In this document: piece by piece, positions 1 through 5,131 of the stretch
How positions within the stretch are numbered: position 1 is the stretch's first letter
How the letters are laid out: the number at the start of each line of letters is the position of its first letter
Assembly (NCBI GenBank): GCA_002297865.1
Contig: DBKX01000001.1
Coordinates: forward strand, 1-5,131
DNA from: Lachnoclostridium sp. UBA739
Lineage (GTDB): Bacteria > Bacillota_A > Clostridia > Lachnospirales > Lachnospiraceae
DNA length: 5,131 nt
Reading direction: 5' to 3'
Notes under the pieces: generated by a model
The model's input: only the letters and a program-made list of their open reading frames with translations
What the model was told of the DNA's origin: nothing
The model's database searches: none
Translations under genes and position numbers: made by a program

Positions 1-276
1 CATCTCATGTTACTGTTCTACCCACGTATTTAGGGCATTTCTATTCTCTATCATACCACAAACCCCTTATAATTCAAGCTTTTCTTAAAATTTTCCCAGA
101 CTATTGATATATCCTTAACATTCTTACTTTTTCCCATCAACTTCCCACCAGCATTGGCTTTGCAAAGATTCTCCATAAAATGCACCTGGGAATTGCACAC
201 GTATATCCTGCACATTTAACAATTTTCCCAACTTGTTTACACCCAATAATTGTTTATCATAAATACGCTTGTTATT
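1..276 (-). pseudogene. Decayed minus-strand gene, unidentified
   Basis: Reading the minus strand gives three protein-like pieces in successive frames. Piece one (276 to 124, ending at TAA 126-124) includes VQDIRVQFPGAFYGES followed by CWWEVDGK. Piece two (134 to 51) continues in another frame with KNVKDISIVWENFKKS and LNYKGFVV, ending at TGA 53-51. Piece three starts at ATG 54-52, overlapping that stop as ATGA, and reads MIENRNALNTWVEQ before TAA 12-10. An AGGGG lies eight bases before this ATG. The first junction falls at an A5 run (minus strand; T5 at 128-132). Tryptophan-rich, non-repetitive composition in all three pieces suggests one former gene broken by frameshifts and a stop, but no family is recognised. 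Alternatives are sequencing indels in an intact gene, two short coupled genes, or chance open frames. The upstream limit is a TAA at 279-277, so any N-terminus is missing. Confidence 0.3.
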
Positions 277-505
277 TTATTAACATTATTATTACGAGTT
301 TTCTCTAATATGTTAAGACTATACTTTCATCCCTCTCCCCTAACATCTTGCAATCCTCTACTCAAACAACTGTAACAGACCTATTTTCCCTTATGTAGAA
401 GATTACAACGTAAACATCCTTTGTACACGCTTAACATCGTCATCTCGTGTTAGATAATACGATTTAATATGCTATTTATAACAACATGCCTGCTCATTTT
501 TGCAA
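277..505. other. AT-rich stretch without a recognisable gene
   Basis: Both strands are broken by frequent stops and no RNA gene or repeat array is visible. The only possible signal is a weak plus-strand promoter-like pair, TTAACA (431-436) and GATAAT (453-458), 16 bases apart. It could give a longer toxin transcript, but a better promoter lies at 506-534. Confidence 0.4.
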
Positions 506-534
506 TTGTGCATTTCCTGTTTCAATGTTATAAT
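506..534 (+). promoter_or_regulatory. Probable promoter of the toxin mRNA
   Basis: A perfect -10 box TATAAT (529-534) follows a poor -35 TTGTGC (506-511) after exactly 17 bases. This predicts a transcript start near A541, which is exactly where the sequence complementary to the 3' end of the message begins. The -35 is weaker than that of the opposing antisense promoter, as expected if the antitoxin RNA is made in excess. Confidence 0.6.
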
Positions 535-540
535 CGTTTT

Positions 541-668
541 AGGTACTACCATTACGGTAGGCGGTTAGTCCTCCTCGGAGGACAGTTCCCTCCGATTACG
601 ATACTTTTAGAGTACATAGAACTCCACGCTGATACGTTGGAAATCTTACATAATAGGAGGAGATGCCC
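541..668 (+). promoter_or_regulatory. Structured 5' leader of the toxin mRNA
   Basis: This 128-base leader holds several overlapping pairings. AGGTACTACC (541-550) and CGGTTAGTCC (562-571) are perfectly complementary to 827-836 and 811-820 at the 3' end of the same message. CTACC (546-550) can also pair locally with GGTAG (556-560). TCCTCCT (569-575) is perfectly complementary to the Shine-Dalgarno region AGGAGGA (655-661). It can instead pair with GGAGGAC (577-583), since GTCCTCC (568-574) is its perfect complement. CGGAGG (576-581) can alternatively pair with CCTCCG (589-594). The set CCTCC, GGAGG, CCTCC, GGAGG is therefore a four-part switch in which the last member is the ribosome-binding site. 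Complementarity is read directly; a role in blocking toxin translation is inferred from other type I toxin messages. Confidence 0.6.
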
Positions 669-764
669 ATGATGACATTAGAAGGTCTAATAGCAGTATT
701 AAGCTTATGCTTAACTGCTTTCGGTCTAGGTTATACAATAGGCTGTAACAGAACAAAAAAATAA
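669..764 (+). CDS. Small hydrophobic peptide, putative type I toxin
   Basis: This 31-residue peptide begins MMTLEGLIAVLSL and ends in CNRTKK. Residues 5-25 are one uncharged hydrophobic segment long enough to cross the membrane once, followed by a short basic tail. That is the plan of Gram-positive type I toxins such as TxpA, BsrG, Fst and the holin-like toxins, which damage or depolarise the membrane when overproduced. AGGAGG (655-660) lies eight bases before the first ATG (669), and a second ATG follows at 672; the first has the better spacing. The gene lies downstream of a structured leader, and an antisense RNA covers its last codons and 3' untranslated region. It was assigned from context and composition; I cannot place it in a named family. 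Toxicity is inferred. An alternative is a harmless small membrane protein with an antisense regulator. Confidence 0.72.
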   Translation: MMTLEGLIAVLSLCLTAFGLGYTIGCNRTKK

Positions 765-795
765 CCGCCGTAGCCGTCCAAACTATGCGGTTATT
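755..795 (-). terminator. Intrinsic terminator of the antisense RNA
   Basis: AATAACCGC (760-768) and GCGGTTATT (787-795) form a perfect 9-bp stem. It extends past a bulged base by four more pairs (770-773 with 783-786), with a 9-base loop. Read on the minus strand the stem runs into seven T residues (761-755). On the plus strand no U run follows, so it is directional and serves the antisense RNA. The plus-strand copy of the stem starts at the toxin stop codon. Confidence 0.75.
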
Positions 796-810
796 AACAC
801 AATATTAAAT

Positions 811-840
811 GGACTAACCGTCTATCGGTAGTACCTCTTT
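811..840 (+). terminator. Probable terminator of the toxin mRNA
   Basis: GGACTAACCG (811-820) folds on CGGTAGTACC (826-835) with nine pairs, two single-base bulges (A817, A833) and the loop TCTAT, followed by a short TCTTT. The U run is weak, so termination may be partial. The same two arms pair more perfectly with the 5' end of the message (562-571 and 541-550), so the hairpin competes with a long-range closed form. Confidence 0.5.
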
Positions 841-847
841 ACATCTA

Positions 848-876
848 ACTATACTATCCATTTTGCAATATGTCAA
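848..876 (-). promoter_or_regulatory. Strong promoter of the antisense RNA
   Basis: On the minus strand a perfect TTGACA (876-871) is followed by 17 bases and TATAGT (853-848), five of six matches to the -10 consensus. It points back toward the toxin gene and has no coding sequence in front of it. It sits within about 12 bases of where the truncated acetyltransferase reading frame opens. Confidence 0.78.
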
Positions 877-887
877 ATCATTCTTAA

Positions 888-1373
888 AAACGATCACCAT
901 ATCATTCAGTAAACTACTTTGCCATCACCCTCAAAGAATCTGGCAAAGTCATCGGTGAAATCGATGCCTATCCAGAATCACCCGAACCAAACGATACCAC
1001 CCTCGATACATTCAGCCCATGCTGGATGCTAAATGAATCCTACCAAGGAAATGGCTATGCGTTTGAGACCGCCGAAGCATTCTTTGATTATCTCTTCTTT
1101 GAAAAAGGAGCAAGGCGAATTTACGCTTATACAGAAAATTACAACTTATCAAGCCAGCATCTCTGCGAGAAACTTGGTATGCGCCGTGAAGGGTTATTTC
1201 TGGAATTTGTATCATTTGTAAATAACCCAGATGGAACAACGCTCTACGAAAACACCATGCAATATGCAATCTTAAAAAGAGAATGGCAGGAAATGAAAAA
1301 TGAGGACATCCCTTCTATGAAAAGCGACATCCTCATGAAAACTATACAGGCTAACTCTATAAATTATGCTTAA
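888..1373 (+). pseudogene. 5'-truncated GNAT acetyltransferase (RimJ/RimL-like)
   Basis: The frame opens after TAA at 885 and reads through to TAA at 1371. It has YFAITLKESGKVIGEIDAY (beta strands 2-3), the acetyl-CoA pyrophosphate loop YQGNGYAFETA (motif A, Q/R-x-x-G-x-G/A), GARRIYAYTENYNLSSQHL and the C-terminal EKLGMRREG. These are hallmarks of GNAT N-acetyltransferases that acylate an amine on a protein or small molecule. The usual N-terminal 50-60 residues (ETERLILR-type start, helices 1-2) are absent. The first in-frame ATG (1026) lies right at motif A and would drop half the fold, with no ribosome-binding site. The gene is therefore very probably inactive. The break is next to the antisense-RNA promoter, suggesting that arrival of the toxin-antitoxin locus or a deletion removed the front. 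Its 3' end overlaps the convergent aminotransferase by 17 bases. The substrate cannot be told. Confidence 0.75.
1296..1336 (-). terminator. Terminator of the aminotransferase gene
   Basis: On the minus strand, ATGAGGA (1336-1330) pairs with TCCTCAT (1306-1300) in a 7-bp stem with an added T-G pair. An inner helix of CTTTTC with GAAGGG follows, and the stem ends in TTTTT (1300-1296). It starts about 20 bases past the aminotransferase stop and lies wholly inside the acetyltransferase reading frame. Confidence 0.65.
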
Positions 1374-2526
1374 TCACTTCCGCCAGTCTCTTAATACCTT
1401 CCTCGATCTCTTCTGGCTCCGACGCCGTATAATTTAAACGACAAGTATTAATCTTATCTACATTTACATAGAATGGGTTGCCTGGTACAAAAGCTACATT
1501 CTTCTCACCAGCTTCACTTAGCAGATCAAGAGATGATACACCTTCTGGAAGTGTCAGCCACAAGAACATTCCCCCCTCAGGATTCGTGAATTTCACTTCT
1601 GCTGGGAAATACTTTTTCATGGCATTTACCATGCACTCTTTTTGCATGCCATATGCATCTCTGATTTCTTGAATATGTGCATCCATATCATTATCTTCTA
1701 GATACTGCGCTAAAATAACTTGTGAGAAAATATTGGTATGTAAATCACTGGCTTGTTTACAAGTAATAACTTTATCCAGGATCTCATTGGAGCAACAAAG
1801 CCATCCAAGTCTCATACCTGGGGTAAATACTTTGGAAAAAGAACCAAGGCTGATTGCCTGGTCTCCAAGATAGGTTTTAATTATGGAGCAGTCTTTCCCT
1901 TCAAATCTCAATTCTCCATATGGATTGTCTTCGATTAAGATCGTATCCGTCTTCTTCATGATTTCGGCAAGTTTTTTACGATTTTCTTCGGAGTATGTAA
2001 GACCTGTTGGATTTTGGAAACTTGGTACACAGTAGAATAATTTTGGATTGTATTTTGTAAGCATTTCTTCTAACTCTTCTAAGTTGATTCCATCTTCACA
2101 GAGCTCTACTTGTCTGATTTCTGGCATAAAAACTGAGAAACATTGAATTGCACCTAGATATCCTGGTTTCTCAACTAGAACACAATCGCCTTCTTCTATA
2201 AATACTTTACTAATTAGGTCTAAGGCTTGTTGAGAACCATTTGTAATTAAAATGTTATCTAGTGTTACATTTGGAATATTTTTATAATAACGATTATATA
2301 TGTACTCTCTAAGTGGCGCATATCCTTCGGTTGTGCTATATTGAAGTGCTTTATCTCCATTGGTTTCAATTACTTTCTGTGTTGCCTCTGCAATCTCTTT
2401 CTTTGGGAAGAATTTTGGATTTGGCAAACCTCCTGCAAAAGAAATAACTTCTGGGCGGTCTGTCACTTTCAAAATTTCACGAATAAAAGATTTTGAAACA
2501 TGATTCATTCTTTCGGCAAATCTCAT
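1357..2526 (-). CDS. PLP-dependent class I/II aminotransferase
   Basis: This 389-residue enzyme has full-length fold-type I aminotransferase features. They are SFAGGLPNPKFFP (29-41), YSTTEGYAPLRE (63-74), the cofactor-contact loop TNGSQQALDL (95-104), PGY (121-123) and PSFQNPTG (168-175). DNPYGELRFEG (200-210) contains Asp200 for the pyridinium nitrogen and Tyr203. GSFSKVFTPGMRLGW has Lys232 as the Schiff-base lysine, and Arg363 in CRLNY is the expected carboxylate-binding residue. The pattern is closest to the LysN/2-aminoadipate and MocR-related aminotransferase group. These use 2-oxoglutarate with broad amino-acid donors, including branched-chain, aromatic and aminoadipate. It lacks the DNA-binding N-terminus of true MocR regulators. 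The protein is cytosolic. The start is supported by AAAGGA (2541-2536) nine bases upstream. The gene stands alone with its own promoter and terminator, so context does not reveal the substrate. Confidence 0.9.
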   Translation of the reverse strand: MRFAERMNHVSKSFIREILKVTDRPEVISFAGGLPNPKFFPKKEIAEATQKVIETNGDKALQYSTTEGYAPLREYIYNRYYKNIPNVTLDNILITNGSQQALDLISKVFIEEGDCVLVEKPGYLGAIQCFSVFMPEIRQVELCEDGINLEELEEMLTKYNPKLFYCVPSFQNPTGLTYSEENRKKLAEIMKKTDTILIEDNPYGELRFEGKDCSIIKTYLGDQAISLGSFSKVFTPGMRLGWLCCSNEILDKVITCKQASDLHTNIFSQVILAQYLEDNDMDAHIQEIRDAYGMQKECMVNAMKKYFPAEVKFTNPEGGMFLWLTLPEGVSSLDLLSEAGEKNVAFVPGNPFYVNVDKINTCRLNYTASEPEEIEEGIKRLAEVIKHNL

Positions 2527-2567
2527 CTTAATTCATCCTTTCGCTTAGTATGTTTGATTTAACTATT

Positions 2568-2595
2568 ATTGTACTCTTATATTTTGAGAATGCAA
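2568..2595 (-). promoter_or_regulatory. Possible promoter of the aminotransferase
   Basis: On the minus strand, TTGCAT (2595-2590) and TACAAT (2573-2568) are 16 bases apart and about 42 bases before the start codon. The -10 matches five of six consensus positions and the -35 only three. No riboswitch-like or T-box-like structure is evident in the short leader. Confidence 0.4.
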
Positions 2596-2618
2596 GGTGG
2601 ATGGTGAAAAATTATAAT

Positions 2619-2771
2619 TTATTTGTTTAAAAATTTTGAACACAACTTGATTCCAATTGAGTTATTAACTGAAGATGATGAACCATGAACGTATGAACTA
2701 AATACATCCGCAGGAGTTCCAATTAATCCATGAAGCTGATTCGGCAGCGCTGCTAAATGGTGGTGGTATAA
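2619..2771 (-). pseudogene. Short open stretch, possible gene remnant
   Basis: The minus strand is open for about 50 codons here, with a protein-like composition: HLAALPNQLHGLIGTPADVF, then SSSSVNNSIGIKL and a TAA at 2621-2619. Formally the frame extends back to a GTG at 2831-2829 that overlaps the stop of the solute-binding protein gene. Its first 19 codons, however, are the translation of a strong terminator hairpin, and there is only a weak GGAAG upstream. It is therefore unlikely to be expressed as a 70-residue protein. It may be the C-terminal remnant of an older gene or simply chance. I do not recognise a family. Confidence 0.2.
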
Positions 2772-2778
2772 TTCTCTT

Positions 2779-2813
2779 AAAAAAAGAAGAACGCAATTTC
2801 TCACGTTCTTCTT
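2779..2813 (-). terminator. Strong terminator of the chemoreceptor/binding-protein operon
   Basis: On the minus strand AAGAAGAACG (2813-2804) and CGTTCTTCTT (2793-2784) form a perfect 10-bp stem with a 10-base loop. It runs into a T7 tract (2785-2779), two of whose bases are part of the stem. It lies 17 bases past the solute-binding protein stop codon and closes the operon. Confidence 0.85.
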
Positions 2814-2830
2814 CCTGTTATTAAGACTCA

Positions 2831-4120
2831 CTAGCTATTCTTCCAGAAGTTCTTAATAATCCGTATCAATTGTTCTCTTGTAATTTCATTGTTTAGATAT
2901 TGTCGTAATGCACCACAAAGCTCTTTTTGATTATTTTTTGGTAAATACGCATTTACTAATTCAATAGTTTGATCCGCTTCTCTATATTTTACAATTTCAT
3001 TTACCAATGGATCTGTTTTTGGAATTTCCATATTAGAAAACGCTGGAATCATACCACAGTCTTCCACTAAAAACTTATTTCCGTTCTTGTGATACACTAA
3101 ATAATCTAAGAATCTCTTAGCTGCTTCAATTTGTTTTTCCGATGCACTGCTGCTGATAGAAAAATACTTTGTAATACCAATCGCAATGGAACGATTCATT
3201 TTATCCGAAGCGTTATTACTCATCGGAACTGGAAGGAATCCAAATTCACTATTACCATTACTATTAGCTAATATATTACCAGATGCCCAGTTTCCACCAT
3301 ACCAAAAACCTACTTTTCCACTGCCAAGCAGCTTAGAGCATGTGTCATAGGATGGTAAAAATGGTTTATCAGCATAAATATTATATTTTTTCATAATATC
3401 AAAGACATCAATTAAACCATTGATTTTCTTATTTGCTGGAATTGCATCTGAAGAACTCTTAAGACCTTCAAAATAAGCCGTTGCATCAACACTTGAATCA
3501 TCAATATCTGCTGCATAAGCTGTTGCTAAGAAATGATTTGCTAAAGCCCAGTCTTCATTGGCAATAATAATTGCATCTTTTCCACTTGCTTTTACTTTTT
3601 TAAAGGCATCTTCTAAATCTTTTATCGTCTTTATAATATCTGGATTGACCCCAGCATCGCTTAGTACTTTTTTATTATAAATAATTCCAGTTCCTTCTGT
3701 AGACAATGGGAATGCAATAACTTCCCCTTTATCATTTTTTGCGATGTCACTAATTCCACCGACTACTTCATCTACCCACTTTTCATCGGATAATGATAAG
3801 AAGTTATCCTTGTAATTCTTTATATCAGCTACATCCATTAATGATAAGGTCGGTGCATTATCAACGGCAATGAGTCCTGTTAACCTATCAGCATAATTTC
3901 CTGTGTTACTAAACTTAACAAGTTTGATGATGATATCCTTGTTTTCCTGCATAAAATCATTCATCACATCTTCTAAGACTTCATTAATTTCTGTTTTGGA
4001 ATTGAGAATGGATATATTAACAATATTATTCTCATTTGCAGCATTTTTAGATTTACAACCACTGAGAGCTAATACGGATACAGCACATGCGATACCAAGA
4101 CTAAATAATTTCTTCTTCAT
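2831..4120 (-). CDS. Lipoprotein solute-binding protein, family 1 (sugar type)
   Basis: This 429-residue extracytoplasmic binding protein of carbohydrate-type ABC systems is tethered to the outer face of the membrane. It starts MKKKLFSLGI, followed by a hydrophobic stretch and the lipobox LSGC, so Cys22 should be lipidated. Family 1 landmarks include NAPTLSLMDVADI (88-100), the hinge-region GEVIAFPLSTEGTGIIYNKK (132-151) followed by DAGVNP, and KLLGSGKVGFWYGGNWASG (263-281). In this last block the G-K plus the aromatic G-x-W motif belongs to the ligand cleft. The end (EITREQLIRIIKNFW) is typical of the family. Its ribosome-binding site AAGGAGG (4134-4128) overlaps the upstream chemoreceptor stop codon, and 12 bases separate the two genes, so they are co-transcribed and perhaps coupled. 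No permease or ATPase gene follows before a strong terminator. It may feed a transporter encoded elsewhere or present ligand to the receptor. The sugar specificity cannot be read. Confidence 0.88.
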   Translation of the reverse strand: MKKKLFSLGIACAVSVLALSGCKSKNAANENNIVNISILNSKTEINEVLEDVMNDFMQENKDIIIKLVKFSNTGNYADRLTGLIAVDNAPTLSLMDVADIKNYKDNFLSLSDEKWVDEVVGGISDIAKNDKGEVIAFPLSTEGTGIIYNKKVLSDAGVNPDIIKTIKDLEDAFKKVKASGKDAIIIANEDWALANHFLATAYAADIDDSSVDATAYFEGLKSSSDAIPANKKINGLIDVFDIMKKYNIYADKPFLPSYDTCSKLLGSGKVGFWYGGNWASGNILANSNGNSEFGFLPVPMSNNASDKMNRSIAIGITKYFSISSSASEKQIEAAKRFLDYLVYHKNGNKFLVEDCGMIPAFSNMEIPKTDPLVNEIVKYREADQTIELVNAYLPKNNQKELCGALRQYLNNEITREQLIRIIKNFWKNS

Positions 4121-4127
4121 ACTGTCT

Positions 4128-4135
4128 CCTCCTTA
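4128..4135 (-). promoter_or_regulatory. Ribosome-binding site overlapping upstream stop codon
   Basis: The minus strand reads TAAGGAGG: the chemoreceptor stop TAA (4135-4133) forms the first bases of the Shine-Dalgarno sequence of the solute-binding protein gene, seven bases before its ATG. A ribosome finishing the receptor would occupy this site, which suggests translational coupling of the two products. Confidence 0.75.
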
Positions 4136-5131
4136 TTCTATTTTAAACTTGTCAATATTATCATTTAATTCATTTACAATCTGCAAAATACCTTCGCCTG
4201 AGGATTTTAATTTTTCAACAACTGTTAACTGTTCACTTGACGTTGCTGTAACTTCTTCTGCAACCGCAACACTTTGTTCTGTTCCACTAGAAACTGTCTC
4301 AATTAATACAAGTAAACTGTCTGTAAATGATTTAATATAATCAATTAGCCCACTTACGGTTTTCACATTTTGAGCAATTGTTGTATCAACATCAGTGATT
4401 TCATGGAATATGTTCATTGTTCCATCTACTGTTTCGATTTGTTGCTTCATTCCTGCATCAATAGAATTCATTATTTTTTTGGCTTCTTCCGCTTTTTCTT
4501 TTATACTCTGTAAGATAGCACTAGTCTTTTGTGTTGCACTATGTGATTCGTTCGCTAATTTACCAACTTCCTCTGCTACAACAGCAAATCCTTTACCATG
4601 TTCACCTGCTCTAGCCGCTTCAATCGAAGCATTTAATGCCAGTAAGCTTGTCTGGCTTGCAATATCGCCAATGGCTTCCATAATACTATCGATACTATCT
4701 ACAAACTCTGCAAGATTGTTAATTTCAACAACAGCTTTAGAAATAAGTTCAAATTGTTGCTGTGATGTAGTCTGAAGTTCTCTCGTCTCTTTACTTCCCT
4801 TTTTAAGAGCTGTTTCTGATTTTACTAATGCCTCGTTTGTCTGAGAAACATTTTTCATAAGATCTTGCAGCTGTTTTTCTAAATCTCTTACTTCATTTAA
4901 AATGTGTTCCGTCTCTTCTGCTTGTGAAACAGAACCAGCTGATATCTCTGCCATTGATTTGGAAATAATTTGACTGCTATCTTCTGCTACTAAAGAAAGT
5001 TCTCCTAATTCGTTGGCTGATTGAATGAGAGTTACACTATTTTGACTAATACTTAGAACAAGTTTTCTTAATCCTTCAACCATCACATTCAAATTATCAC
5101 TGATACTAGCAATCTCAACTGCATCACCAAT
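4133..5131 (-). CDS. Methyl-accepting chemotaxis protein, C-terminal part
   Basis: The last 332 residues of a chemoreceptor are present; the gene runs off the right edge, so the sensor domain and membrane segments are not visible. The fragment begins [18 protein letters not shown], the end of a HAMP domain that relays signal from the membrane to the cytoplasm. A long coiled-coil methylation helix bundle follows. It is capped at 4553-4672 by the highly conserved hairpin tip: [20 protein letters not shown], then [20 protein letters not shown]. This tip binds CheA and CheW and controls kinase activity. The returning helix carries [21 protein letters not shown], a likely methylation region, and the protein ends DNIDKFKIE without a CheR-docking pentapeptide. 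A TTG and an ATG lie in frame near 5092-5084, but the reading frame continues upstream with HAMP sequence, so neither is the true start. It is followed at once by the solute-binding protein gene. Confidence 0.93.
   Translation of the reverse strand: MGDAVEIASISDNLNVMVEGLRKLVLSISQNSVTLIQSANELGELSLVAEDSSQIISKSMAEISAGSVSQAEETEHILNEVRDLEKQLQDLMKNVSQTNEALVKSETALKKGSKETRELQTTSQQQFELISKAVVEINNLAEFVDSIDSIMEAIGDIASQTSLLALNASIEAARAGEHGKGFAVVAEEVGKLANESHSATQKTSAILQSIKEKAEEAKKIMNSIDAGMKQQIETVDGTMNIFHEITDVDTTIAQNVKTVSGLIDYIKSFTDSLLVLIETVSSGTEQSVAVAEEVTATSSEQLTVVEKLKSSGEGILQIVNELNDNIDKFKIE

Larger units (their letters stand above)
754..842 (-). ncRNA. Antisense RNA, putative type I antitoxin
   Basis: The minus strand opposite the toxin 3' end carries a complete transcription unit with no reading frame: a near-consensus promoter (848-876), a predicted start at about 840-842, and an intrinsic terminator ending in a T7 run (761-755). 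The RNA would be about 87-90 nt and fully complementary to the last three or so toxin codons and the whole 3' untranslated region. This matches the convergent, 3'-overlapping layout of txpA/RatA and bsrG/SR4, where the antisense RNA blocks translation or triggers RNase III decay. Its 5' part carries GGTACTACC and CGGTTAGTCC, which also occur at the 5' end of the toxin message itself. Transcription is predicted from signals only. Confidence 0.7.

Noticed and set aside
1..452. Near-identical 12-mers at 1-12 and 441-452 (CATCTC, A or G, TGTTA) as a target-site duplication
   Set aside because: They do not bracket the toxin-antitoxin locus or any transposase, and one mismatch in 12 AT-rich bases is not convincing.
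469..672. Plus-strand open frame of 67 codons with a hydrophobic start
   Set aside because: It has no ribosome-binding site. It runs through the toxin promoter and structured leader, and ends across the toxin ribosome-binding site and start.
1012..1269. Minus-strand open frame opposite the acetyltransferase
   Set aside because: The plus strand shows clear GNAT motifs here; the opposite frame has no recognisable motif or start signal.
1293..1336. Apparent tandem repeat of ATGAAAA plus GACATCC
   Set aside because: The repeated bases are better explained as arms of the aminotransferase terminator hairpin; the spacing is irregular and there are only two copies.
3903..4340. Plus-strand open frame opposite the binding-protein/chemoreceptor junction
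   Set aside because: It is the complement of two well-supported coding regions, with low-complexity Ser/Leu-rich translation and no ribosome-binding site.
1..5131. CRISPR arrays, tRNA or rRNA genes, insertion sequences
   Set aside because: I saw no regular repeat-spacer pattern, cloverleaf, rRNA-like stretch, transposase frame or terminal inverted repeats on either strand.

Overview
The window is AT-rich DNA with Firmicutes-type signals: AGGAGG ribosome-binding sites, sigma-A-like promoters, and hairpins followed by U runs. An MCP chemoreceptor without a C-terminal NWETF-type tail and a lipobox-bearing family 1 solute-binding protein point to a motile, low-GC, Gram-positive clostridial organism. 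Lachnospiraceae is my best guess, but this is inference from style and not a search result.

Left part (1-900): eroded or accessory DNA around one intact small locus. Positions 1-276 look like a decayed minus-strand gene broken by frameshifts and a stop. Positions 541-876 hold what I read as a type I toxin-antitoxin locus. It has a 31-codon hydrophobic peptide gene (669-764) with a strong ribosome-binding site, and a 128-base leader rich in anti-Shine-Dalgarno sequence. A convergent antisense RNA of about 90 nt lies over the toxin 3' end, with a near-consensus promoter (TTGACA-N17-TATAGT) and its own intrinsic terminator. The two ends of the predicted toxin mRNA are complementary in two perfect 10-bp blocks. 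This would let the full-length message close on itself, as in hok-like and other type I toxin mRNAs.

Middle part (888-2595): a GNAT acetyltransferase that has lost its N-terminal third (its remaining homology begins just beyond the antitoxin promoter) converges on an intact PLP-dependent class I/II aminotransferase on the minus strand. The aminotransferase terminator lies inside the 3' end of the acetyltransferase reading frame. The aminotransferase has its own probable promoter and looks monocistronic.

Right part (2619-5131): a minus-strand operon of a chemoreceptor (partial, running off the right edge) followed 12 bases later by a sugar-type lipoprotein solute-binding protein, closed by a strong terminator. 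No permease or ATPase gene follows, so the binding protein may serve the receptor as a ligand-presenting partner, or serve a transporter encoded elsewhere. A short open stretch past the terminator (2619-2771) could be a gene remnant.

The most interesting object is the toxin-antitoxin locus, especially the sequence shared between the 5' end of the toxin message and the 5' end of its own antisense RNA.
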